DNA of 18,256 nucleotides from Polyrhizophydium stewartii (GCA_027604665.1 JADGIZ010000244.1:1-18256), one strand, 5' to 3'; shown: positions 9,101 to 17,979, counted from the first letter of the stretch. Made by a program: numbers and translations. Notes: a model not told the origin generated them from the sequence alone.

Positions 9101-10812
9101 ATCGCAGAATACAGTCAGCGCAGGAGCATCGGATACCACATCCGCACAGCCGACCCACCCCATGGCATAAGCACCCCACGCAGGATCCTGTGTCTGCTTC
9201 TCAATCAGCGGGAGCAGCTCAAAGTTGTCGTCAAAGCAGTCGGTTTCTGTGCGCGGATAGCTGATGATTCCCTGGTTGTATAGCGCCTCGGCAACCTGCA
9301 TTCCGCGCGCAATCAGCCGCCTCAGAACAGCAAACGAGAGGCGACACTAGATCGGCAGCGGTCCCACCGTCATGATGCGGTCCGACGACATGCGCAGGAA
9401 CCGAGATCCAACTTTCTGCAGCTCAACGGTCGTGAGTGGAAGTGGCGCCCTGCAATGCGCATACAAATCATCAGCCTTCGGCACAAACAACACCATGCAC
9501 TCTCAAACACCAGCGCACCATTTGCTCTTGGGCTTCGCCTCGACCTTGGTGATCGTTCCGACGGGATCGTCGAGGCACAGCTCGTACAGGACAACGACAA
9601 GATGCTGGTCAAAGAGATGCCCACGGTCCCAGCTGAACTTGGCCGACAAGCCGTCGCGCTCAATCTCGACATCAATCTGCCAAAATGGCTCCTCGACGAA
9701 CTCTTTGGCGCGACGGTACCGGTCGACCACAAAGCCAAGGGTCGGAAACTGGCACGGCCCTGGAACGCCGCCGTCAGCATCCCTGTTTGGCGAGCATATG
9801 GCTGCACCACCGCGATCACACCATAGCTGAGGACCTGCTTTTCCAGCTCGCGGAACCGCCTTGTGAGCTTGAGCGTCTGGAAGCGCGTGAACACTGCGCC
9901 GATGCGCAGGTCCAGCTCGCTGCGCGCATCGACAGCGGCGGCCGACAGCCAGTCCAGCTCGCTCAGGTTGCTCCACGCTTGGCGGATCTCGCGCTGCTGC
10001 ACGACCGAGAAGCGTGCGCGCTTGACAACGATGTTGGGGTTGGTCTGGCGGCAGATCTCGACGGCCTCGGCACCAATGTTCTCGCCCTCGCGGTCGCAGT
10101 CGGTCCAGATGACGAGCATCTGCGCGCGGCGCGCCTGCGCCCGCAGGTTGTCGGCAAGGCCGCCCATGTCCTTTGGGTGTGTAAAGCGCACAGGTCAGCC
10201 GCCCGCCTGCGTGTCGGCCTCGCCGGGGCGTCCTGCCAACGGATTCATCCGCACCTGCCGCACCCGCTTGACGACCGGCGCGCGGAACAGCTGATGGAGC
10301 GTGCCGATGCGCCAGGTCTTCCACTCTGCGGGAAATTCAGTCTCCATGAGGTGCCCGAGCAGCGCCGTCATGACCATGGTGCACGGCCGGCCCTGGTAGG
10401 TCTGGTCAAACTCGTAGTTCTTGATGTACTTGTTGGGCGTGGGGCTCTGCGTGAGACAGCGAGACGTCAGTGGCGTTGCAGGAACCAGCAGCCGCATCCG
10501 CCGGGAACGGCGTCGGCGCTGATGCTGCCCGCATGCGTGCGGCCAGACGCTGGCGTCGGCCGCTGCTGCGAGGCCCCACCGTCTCGAAGCGGCCGCCGCT
10601 GAGAATCTCCGTGACGGCCTTGGAAATGGACGGCTTCTCGGCGACACAGAGGACCTGCGGCGGGGCGGGTGCGGCGGCAAGTGCACGGCACCGTGCGCCA
10701 GAGAGCACGCCGAGAAGGATCCCGCAGGCCGTGAGGCCGGTGCGTGCGGAGCTGCGGGTCAGCCGGCGGGCCACGCGAGCACGACTCAGCCCATGTCGCC
10801 GCGCACCCGCAT
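6180..10812 (-). CDS. TOP3: DNA topoisomerase III (type IA), with three GRF zinc fingers
   Basis: This enzyme decatenates and dissolves double Holliday junctions, normally with a RecQ helicase and RMI1. The sixteen coding exons are 10812-10807, 10654-10580, 10446-10255, 10170-9822, 9759-9519, 9449-9368, 9295-9159, 9088-8868, 8807-8449, 8366-8199, 8131-7987, 7929-7760, 7686-7009, 6947-6912, 6844-6578 and 6512-6180. The total is 3459 nt, 1152 aa. The Toprim domain opens with MRVLCVAEKPSISK and has the metal site WTDCDREGENIG (D115, D117, E119). The catalytic tyrosine is Y328 in ISYPRTET. Other blocks are DQAHPPIHPVRG, LMILERNFLEVYPFEKW and LLTEADLI-type LTEADLITLMDKSGIGTDAT. The C-terminal half has paired-Cys zinc motifs. 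GRF fingers follow at about 820-863, 901-944 and 973-1012, then a CCHC knuckle (C1037, C1040, H1045, C1050) and an RG/GYGG-rich tail. The two-codon first exon is inferred from the family's MRVLCVAEKP start. Confidence 0.95.
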
Positions 10813-10960
10813 GTCCGGAGTCTGGACACGAAGCAGGGCAAGATTCGCCGCCCCCCAAGGGCGAGTTTATGACGGCTGCCCCGCCCCGCTCGGGCAAACA
10901 CAACACCCGGCAAGCACCGGCCACACGCCTGCCGACGCAGCGAGGCCTCGCGGTGTGCGG

Positions 10961-13367
10961 TCAGATGGCGATCCGATTCTCCTTGGCGTACTTTTTCATG
11001 ACCCTGATGATGTACTCGACCTGCGGGTTCGAAGTGTTGCGAAGCATTGCGATGATGTCGCGGAAAGACTCCTTGGACTCCTCGCCTGCAACGATCTGCT
11101 TGAAAACGCCCACGCAAGCGCCGCGCTTGCCCTCCCAGAACTCGGGATTTGGATCAAGGCGTTCCAGCACATCGAACGCCTTGGCAGAGTAGTAGTACTG
11201 ACCCATCTTGGAGCGCAGCAAGTGTCAGCGCTCGTGCGACCATCAAGGCGACGCGTGACACCATTCAAACCTTGTAGCAGTCGTTGGCGATCAACTGCAG
11301 CAGGCTGAATGACTCGCTCGAGGTCTCCATCTTCAGGTACAGCTCCCAGGCCAGCCTCGGCTTCTTGTTCATGATGTCTGAACGGAGGAATCGGTCAACT
11401 CGAGGCTTGCGCACAACATTGAGCAAGCGGCGCAACCCACAGCACCGCGCAAGGTGGCTGAGGTAGGCATACTCGTTCTTGAACTTTTCGTTCTGGATCA
11501 TCAGCAGAATCTCCTCGCCCTCCTCGTAAGCGCCCGTGGCCACCTTGGCCTGCGCGTAGTTGTAGTTAAACGTGTCGTCGTTGTAAAAGTATCCCTGTCG
11601 GACCACGCAGCGTCAGCAGAAAAGTTTGGCGCGAGATGCGGCCGACCCAAGACGGGAGGGGCAGTCTCCGTGCCTTGATCGAGTTGAGATAAATCAGAAC
11701 GTCCTCAAACTGTTTAAGCAAGAAGAAGCATGAAGCCATGCACTGGCGACCAGGAATAGTGTCGCACTCGCTCGCGGAGCCGCCCACGAGCTGGAAATAC
11801 TGCTGTGCGATCTTTAGGTGCTCGCGCGACTCTTGCTCCTGCCCAAGCGAGGCGTTCACGATGCCCTTGAGGATGTACTCCTTGGGGCAGTGCCCGTCAG
11901 AACGACGGCAAAGTCACGGAAAACCTAAGTATCAGCTTACCTGTGGGGTGGAGGGCTCGACATCCTTCATGAGGTTGAACGCCGAGACAATGTCGTCGTT
12001 GCGCAGATGGTAGATGACCAGATTGAGGCGCGCTTCCGGGATGACATCGAGCAGAGGCGGAAAGACCTGGAGCGCGCCTTCGCCGTTGCGAAAAACCACC
12101 TTGGTTGGCGTCCAAGTGCACATGTCAGGACGAGGCTTCGACCAAAACCGCCGCCACACGCCGACACCCACCAAGTTGTGCCGGATCAGATCCTCGGCGA
12201 AGCGGAAGTTGTGCGACATTTTCTCAGAGAGTGACTTGAGCTCCGCTTCGGCTGCTTTGCCGTTGTACAGGCGGAAATGGTTGCATGCTTTGAGATTGGT
12301 TGCAATAACGCTGTCCGTGTAGTGCTGCAGGTACACGGAGAGGACTTCCTGCGAGACGTCGTAGTAGTCGAGCTTGTAATAGCACATGGCGACATAGACG
12401 TTGATGGCAAGAAAGTCTCTGCGTCGCATTGAAAACAGCGGCGCGTCATCGCATCAGCTGTCCCTGGAGAATTGGGAGATGCACGTGACTACGTCCATGC
12501 GCACCTGTTCTCAAGAAGGATGCGCTTGTAGATATCGATTGCTTCTTGGTAGTGGCTGCGCAGATAGTGGATCGAGGCCAAACTCAGCTGTTGGCGAGCA
12601 CGTGGCAGCGGTCAGGATCACAGAAAGGAAGCGGCGGCGGCGTAAGCAGCAGTCGGCTGCCCCAACAGACCTGGTCCTCGATCACATCCTGCAGGTTCTG
12701 GTGGTATCCCATGAGACGCTTCTCGTCGTTGAACTTGTGCGAGAGATGGAACAGCAGTCTGTTTTGCAGCTTGCACGTAGGGCCTGCGCACAGCGCGCTT
12801 TGGTGAGCATCACTGGGCGAGTCGGGAGCCACTTTTCGCGGCTTGTCGCACCTCGCTGCGCCTCGTCGTCGGCTTCTTTGTACATCCCCAGGAAGAAGTA
12901 GCAGCAAGCGAGATAGAGATGCACAAGGGGGTCGCAGCTGGGATCGAGCAGCATGACCTGGTAGGTCTGTTACGACGCCGGTACGCCGCAGGACGGGCGG
13001 GCTGCGTCAGTGGCAGCCCAAGTCGCTTCGATCAGCGCAAACAATCGCCTCCAAGCGGACACCTGCCTCCATGGCCTTGCGGTAGTCGCCAAGGTGGAAG
13101 AACGAGTATCCGAGCCAGAGCATGCTATCCACGTCGCCCTTGCCAGAGGCCTTGAGGAACTACACAAACGGCCTGCCTTTAGCGGGAGCCGGATATACAC
13201 GCTGTCGTCACACGCAGGCCGCTCACCTCGAGCAGCGTGACGGCGCCAACATAGTCGCGGCCCGAGATGAACGTCTCGAGCTTGGGGACCTTTTTCTTGG
13301 CCTCGAGCACGTCGGTGGCCGGCACGGGGTTTGCCGGAGCCACGGCCGGCTTGGCGCGTGAGAGCAT
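10961..13367 (-). CDS. IFT56: Intraflagellar transport protein 56 (TTC26, IFT-B)
   Basis: IFT56 is a TPR-solenoid subunit of the IFT-B complex that supports ciliary entry of motility cargo. The eleven coding exons are 13367-13227, 13159-13067, 12966-12852, 12783-12671, 12587-12505, 12418-12172, 12099-11941, 11880-11674, 11594-11441, 11377-11271 and 11206-10961. They total 1665 nt, 554 aa, the same length as I recall for the human protein. Conservation is very strong throughout: MLSRAKPAV at the start, [91 protein letters not shown] and [15 protein letters not shown] at the end. Two introns need GC donors: 13066-12967 (GCAGGT) and 11673-11595 (GCACGG). Gap-free alignment to the family supports both. 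An intron acceptor abuts the ATG, so the true start may be a second ATG at 13442 across an intron (13439-13368), giving MMLSRAK as in animals. Confidence 0.96.
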
Positions 13368-13492
13368 CTGCGCCGCGGCAGCAGTCGCAGATGCAGGTCA
13401 GCCCATGTCGGCGGCAACAACAAACGCGTCCGCAGCAACCATCTTGCAGGGCGATGGGCAAGAAGCGGCGGCTCGCGACACACGAGATTCAT

Positions 13493-14268
13493 TCACGCAA
13501 AGCCCAGCCATTTCCACAGGGTGCCTGCTCGTTGCGCGGCTTGAGCGCGATGCGCCGCCCGGATGCCCGTCTCAAAGGCGAGATGGACGCCTTGTCCTGT
13601 TTTGGCGGAGCACTCGACGTAAGCGACCGCGCCAATCTTCTCGGCGATCCTGGTGCCTTGCGTGAACGTCGTTGGCGCCTCGCCGCGCATGCGCAAGCGT
13701 TCAAGCGCTCTCGGATCGCTGCGCAGGTCTGCCTTTGTCCCAACGAGCACAGTGGGTACGTTTTTGATATGTGCCTTGACCTCCGGGATCCATTCCGTTG
13801 TGAGGCTGCCGATGGAACTCGGATCGTCGATGGCAAAGCACACCAGCACGACCTCGCTGCCCACATACCAAAGGGTGCGCAGCGGGGCGTACTCGTCCGT
13901 GGCGATCACGTCCATTATATTGAGGAACACGGTGACGCCATCGACCTCGATGAACGACAAGGAGCGGTCGAAGCTATTCAGGCGTGAGCAGTCGTGGGCT
14001 TGGACGGCGGAAGGATGAAGCGGTGTGCTCACTGCGGGTGTGGCGCTGGCTCGATGAACTCATTGTCCTCGAACCTCGACCTGACTGGCGTGGAGAACAG
14101 CATCAGCGGGCGACAGCCCCGCCTGCGCCAGTGCGGCACCCACGGTTCGACTTGCCAGCGCCGCTTTCCAGGCGACGCAGCCGCGGGTCAGCGACTGGGA
14201 CGGGACGGCTCGGATGGGCACCAGGCACACCTGGGGCCAACGACGAGGCATTTCAGGATGCGGTGCAT
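13493..14268 (-). CDS. Divergent Rho-like small GTPase, probably GTPase-deficient
   Basis: The four coding exons are 14268-14231, 14163-14144 (only 20 nt), 14084-14033 and 13973-13493, encoding 196 aa. The fold is Rho-like. The P-loop is GPSGAGKSN (11-19). FAIDDPSSI and EWIPEVKAHIKNVPTVLVG match the Rho core. The G4 motif is TKAD (116-119), followed by a Rho-type insert region and G5 ECSAK (157-161). Three functional features are missing. Switch II reads DVIATDEYAPLR, where Rho proteins have DTAGQEDY, so the DxxG glycine and the catalytic glutamine are lost. The switch I segment (FIEPAPHPHFDRS) has no invariant Thr. The C-terminus is TLWKWLGFA, without a CAAX box. It probably binds nucleotide but hydrolyses it poorly, if at all. 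The stop codon is 125 bp upstream of the IFT56 start codon, on the same strand. I cannot assign it to a named Rho subfamily. Confidence 0.85.
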
Positions 14269-14375
14269 GCTGCTGGCTGCGAGGGCAAGGTCGCCCGCGG
14301 GTGCCGCATGCGGCCATATGAGGGCGAAATGCCGCATGTAGCGGGCTCGGCTCTGGCGGCGCGAGGTGGCCCAAG
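14269..14375. promoter_or_regulatory. Shared divergent promoter region, Rho-like gene / AIM24
   Basis: The two divergent start codons (14268 on the minus strand, 14376 on the plus strand) are 107 bp apart, so both core promoters and leaders fit in this stretch. I recognise no specific factor site in it. Confidence 0.45.
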
Positions 14376-15776
14376 ATGCTGAGATCAGCCGCGCGCGCTG
14401 CGTCGGCCGCACGGGGCACCCGCGGGCTCGCGGGCCTGTCGTCCGCGACGCAGAAGGCGCCGCTGCCGCCGTTCCCCGTCGTGCAAGGCGTGACGTCGGT
14501 GGACCCCTCTGCGCAGCGCGACGTCACGGCGGGACTCGCGCAGACGCTGCTCAAGGCGACGAGTGAGCCGGCGTGTGGCCGCATGCTGCGACACTCGTGT
14601 GCGAGCACTGACTCGGAGCGCAGCCGCCTCGGAGATTCCTGTCCGCGTGGCCGCCGAGAGCGGCACCAGCTTCCAGGTGCTCAACAGCGGCTCCGGTGAG
14701 CCGCGACGCTTGAGCTGCTGTGGCTCCCGAGCAGAGGTCGGGCATTCGCTGAACAGCGCTGGCTCCAGGATCGGTGCTCGTGGCGAACGTTGGGGGCGGC
14801 GACAGCGTCACGACGGTCGTGGGCACCGTGGTGGCCATGTCGGGCGAGGTGCGCGACGGCGCCGGAGGGCTGGCAGCGGCAGCGGCAGCCAGTAGAACCG
14901 CTGACGACGATCTTCAGATGGGCGGCGAGCTCACGACGTCGGCGCCGATGCGAGATGCCGCCGTGCGTCGGCTTGCGGGCGGCTCGCTCTTCTTTGACAA
15001 GGCACGGCTTGTGTGTCTAGATCTGGCTGGCTCACGCGCGGAAGCTGACCAAAGTCGCCTCGACCTGCAGTTCTCGGCCCCCGCTAGCCGTCCAGGCGTC
15101 GTCGTGGTGGCTCCCAAGAAGCTCGGCGATGTTGCGGCGATCGAGCTCGACGGCTCGATCGACTACACGGTGCGCCAGAGCTCGCTGCTGGCCATGACGT
15201 CGCAGATCGAGGTCACCACCGAGGCGGGCGGCTTTGGCCTCAACGACAACGGCTTCTTCAACTACCGCGTGCACGGCAAGGGCGCCGTGGCGCTGACTGC
15301 GTACGGCGGCCTGCTCCGGCTCGTGCTTCAGCCGGGCGAGGAGTTTATCGCGGATCCAAAGTACGCCACTTTCAATCGTGCTGCACGATGGCGGAATGGA
15401 TGCTGACCCAAATCCCGTGCGTTCCAGGCACCTCATTGCATGGGACAGCTCGATCGCCATGGCTCCCGTGACCGGCGATGCCTTGCCGCAGGCTCGGATC
15501 CCGACCAAGCCGACGCTGGCCTGGCTCGGTTCGCTCAAGATGCCCAACGCTGTCAAGAACGGCGCCGAGACGACGATTCAGATGGTGAACACGGCCGTGC
15601 AGTTCACGGCGCACAAGCTACGCTACTGGGTTGTCGGGCAGCGCGGCGTCTACAAGCTGCGCGGGCCGGGCGACGTCTTTGTGGCCACGCGGCTGCGGCC
15701 GATGGTGACGCTGCCCAAGTTCCAGAGCAAGGCCGACGGCAGCAAGCCCGCACCACTGCCCTCCACAGCGCCATAG
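14376..15776 (+). CDS. AIM24: AIM24 family mitochondrial protein
   Basis: AIM24 proteins (a double beta-barrel fold shared with bacterial relatives) act at the inner mitochondrial membrane in yeast, where they support cristae organisation and respiratory complexes. The six coding exons are 14376-14562, 14624-14695, 14769-14848, 14918-15010, 15071-15360 and 15428-15776, encoding 356 aa. The first about 25 residues (MLRSAARAASAARGTRGLAG) look like a mitochondrial presequence. The domain begins near VRVAAESGTSFQVLNSG. It shows the family pattern of a Met/Gly-rich strand, then GGSLFFDKARLFSAP, then a pseudo-repeat with YTVRQSSLLAMTSQIE, and later HLIAWDSSIAMAP. The end is Lys/Pro-rich. Introns 14849-14917 and 15011-15070 are multiples of three with no stop, so an unspliced reading also stays open. 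I removed them because each has a proper donor, a GCTGAC site and a CAG acceptor, and the family aligns better without them. Confidence 0.88.
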
Positions 15777-16546
15777 GCGCGCACCCACCTCACGCACGCA
15801 GCCACGCAACCACGCACACATGCACACGCCTCGGCACATGAGCAGCGCCCTCTGGGAATGAACTGCCCGGACCGGCCATCGGCACTGTCCCGCAAAGACG
15901 CTGAGGCTTGAGACGGTGGCATCGGATTGAAAACTAACATTAACGTCGCTCCATATCGGCCGTCGGCATCGGCGGCCGCGCCGGGTCCTGCCAGCCGCCG
16001 CCGCACTGCGTCCAGCGCCGCCGACCCTTGGCGTGATCGTGATCACACGGCACGACTCGGGCGGGCGTGCGAGGACGAGGGGCTGGCGCGCTGGCGAGGC
16101 GCCGGGGGCCGCCCGCCGACGCCGCGTGGGGTCAGCGGACTGAGTTGGTGTCGTCACGCGCCTGTCTCAAGCTTCAGCGTTGCGTCACGGGCGGCCGCGG
16201 CGTGTGCGTGCGGCCGCCTCGGCTTTGGCTGCGTATCGTCATCGGCACAAAGGAGCCTCAGAGTTTTTGGAGGAAAGTTGCGTTTCGATGCACATCCCGT
16301 CTAAACCCAGCTCCATAGACATCGGCCGAGTGTTGCTCCCATCTGCGCGGGCACGGGGGCTTGAAGGATCGCACCCTCCCACATCAGGTGTGGCACGGGA
16401 ACCGGTGAATCCGCGCGCTCACGATCAAGTGGGTTCTCGGTTTTCACTGGATTTCATTGCTGATCGCCCAATGAATATTGCCTTGGCTCTCCACCGATCC
16501 AGCCCTCGCACTCATCCCCAAACCACCTCATCCCCCTCCGCAAGCC
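15777..16546. other. 770-bp intergenic region, nothing coding recognised
   Basis: This is the longest gap in the window. It starts with the AIM24 3' flank, which contains several CACGCA/CACACA repeats. It includes a small AT-richer island near 15925-15950 and ends in the DUF1295 promoter. Open frames exist on both strands (for example 15618-16157 minus and 16180-16662 plus), but they are Arg/Ala/Cys-rich and look like GC-rich noise. I found no tRNA, snRNA or snoRNA that I could support. Confidence 0.6.
16468..16472 (+). promoter_or_regulatory. Possible CCAAT box of the DUF1295 gene
   Basis: CCAAT occurs 75 bp before the start codon at 16547, in a locally AT-richer stretch that ends AATATTG. 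The position suits a proximal promoter element, but a five-base match is weak evidence. Confidence 0.3.
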
Positions 16547-17431
16547 ATGCCAACGATCCAGTCGCTCCTTGCCGGCATCGCGAGCCCCGCGCTGCTGGCC
16601 TTTGGCATGAACGCCGTCATGTTCGCCGTGTCGGCGCCGCTGCAGACGGAGCACTTCTTTGACCTCACGGGCTCGTCGTCGTTCGTTGCGTGCTCGGCCT
16701 TGGCCTTGTGGCGCGCCGCGGGTTCGCCGACGACGGCCGCGGCGCTGATGGCGTCGGCGAGCCGGCTGCACCCGCGCCAGCTGATGCTGTCGGCCGCCGT
16801 CTCGACGTGGGCAGTGCGCCTGGGCACGTTCCTGGTGTACCGTGTCAACGCGCTCGGTGGTGACCGCCGGTTCGACAAGCTCAAGACGAACCCCGCGCGC
16901 TTTGCGGTCGTGTGGGCCATCCAGGCCGTGTGGACCACCATGACTGCGTTCCCGGTCTTTGCGGCGCTGTCGATCCCGGCCAGCGAGCAGCAGCCGCTGG
17001 GCCTGCTCGACGCCGTCGGCGCGGCGTGCTGGGCCGTGGGCTTCACGTTCGAGGCGCTCGCCGACTACCAGAAGCTCAAGTGGCAGCTCAAGATGGGCGA
17101 CGAGCGCTTCAAGTCGGTCAACCGCGAGGGCGTGTGGAGCCTATGCCGCTACCCCAACTACTTTGGCGAGATCCTGCTGTGGTCGGGCGTCGCCGTCTCG
17201 GCCACGGCGGCCGTCGGGCTCCGCGCCCCAAACGGCATCTACGTTGCGGGCCTGATGGCGCTGTCTCCGCTGTTTGTCGCGACGCTGCTGCTGCGCGTGA
17301 GCGGCATCCCGCTACAGGAGCACATGGCCAAGAAGCGCTTTGCCGGCAACAAGGACTACGAGGACTATGTCGCGACGACCAACGTGCTCTTCCCCTGGTT
17401 CCCCCGCAAGGCCGCCCGCAAGAGCGAGTGA
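16547..17431 (+). CDS. DUF1295 / steroid 5-alpha-reductase-like membrane protein
   Basis: This is an intronless gene of 294 aa. Hydrophobic segments recur at about 5-30, 42-58, 76-99, 118-142, 150-170, 208-226 and 231-252, indicating a polytopic membrane protein. The C-terminal part carries the family signature GVWSLCRYPNYFGEILLWSG (196-215), preceded by FEALADYQKLKWQ and followed by GIPLQEHMAKKRFAGNKDYEDY. These features fit the DUF1295 family, related to 3-oxo-5-alpha-steroid 4-dehydrogenases and isoprenylcysteine methyltransferases. The substrate is unknown; a NADPH-dependent lipid or steroid reductase is the usual guess. I chose the ATG at 16547. The frame stays open slightly upstream, but without another ATG close by. 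It ends KAARKSE, a polar tail. The absence of introns contrasts with all the other complete genes here. Confidence 0.9.
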   Translation: MPTIQSLLAGIASPALLAFGMNAVMFAVSAPLQTEHFFDLTGSSSFVACSALALWRAAGSPTTAAALMASASRLHPRQLMLSAAVSTWAVRLGTFLVYRVNALGGDRRFDKLKTNPARFAVVWAIQAVWTTMTAFPVFAALSIPASEQQPLGLLDAVGAACWAVGFTFEALADYQKLKWQLKMGDERFKSVNREGVWSLCRYPNYFGEILLWSGVAVSATAAVGLRAPNGIYVAGLMALSPLFVATLLLRVSGIPLQEHMAKKRFAGNKDYEDYVATTNVLFPWFPRKAARKSE

Positions 17432-17979
17432 GCGAGTTTCTCCGCACCTCCATTTCCCCGCTCTCGGCTTCTTCCGCCCCAACCCCAACCCCAAGCCCCG
17501 CACGCCCTCGGTCGATCCCCACCGCCGATCGCGCCTCATGTCGGCCGCCCTCCGATGCAAGGGCCCACCCGCCAGCCAAGCACAGACCCCATCGCAGCGC
17601 ACCCGGCTTCGTTGAAGTAAATGCTCCTCTTGTGAGATGTCAGTCCGCGGACTTGAATCGAGTCGTTGTCCGGGCCGCTGGTGCACCTGGTTTTTCGGGT
17701 ATGCTGGCCGGCGGCCAGTTCAGCAGCAGGGCATCCCCCCATCACCGCGCCGCCGTGTGCCCACCCGCGACGCAATTAGTCGTGCTGCCCGTCACCTGGA
17801 CGGCGCCGAGGCCTGGGGCGGGTGGTCCTCATCGCGGCAATCGGCCATGCGCGCCGGGGCCACACAGTCAGTGCTGCCCTCGCCCGCTGCGCTTGCGGCT
17901 GCCCCCGGTGCTGCGGCCGCTGCGGCGGGCCGCTGGGGTTTGGTGGCCCAAATGACCCGCCGCTGGAACTTACACCGTG
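17432..17979. other. 548-bp intergenic region, nothing coding recognised
   Basis: This covers the 3' flank of the DUF1295 gene and the approach to the possible gene at the right edge. It holds CCCCAACC-type C-rich runs near 17480 and an AT-richer patch near 17610-17640. Open frames on both strands are low-complexity or Arg/Cys-rich, so I do not call them. A frame from an ATG at 17848 also runs to the window end, in competition with the one annotated at 17980. Confidence 0.55.

Noticed and set aside
9685..10602. Plus-strand open frame of 305 codons
   Set aside because: It is antisense to the Toprim and central exons of TOP3, where the minus-strand protein matches the family block by block.
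17640..17690. T-loop-like TTCAAGT on the minus strand, suggesting a tRNA
   Set aside because: The flanking bases do not form the five-pair T stem, and no matching A box or acceptor stem is visible.
16912..17955. Plus-strand open frame of 347 codons overlapping the DUF1295 gene
   Set aside because: It is a frame-shifted reading of the DUF1295 gene, rich in Arg, Gly and Pro, and continues as low-complexity sequence.
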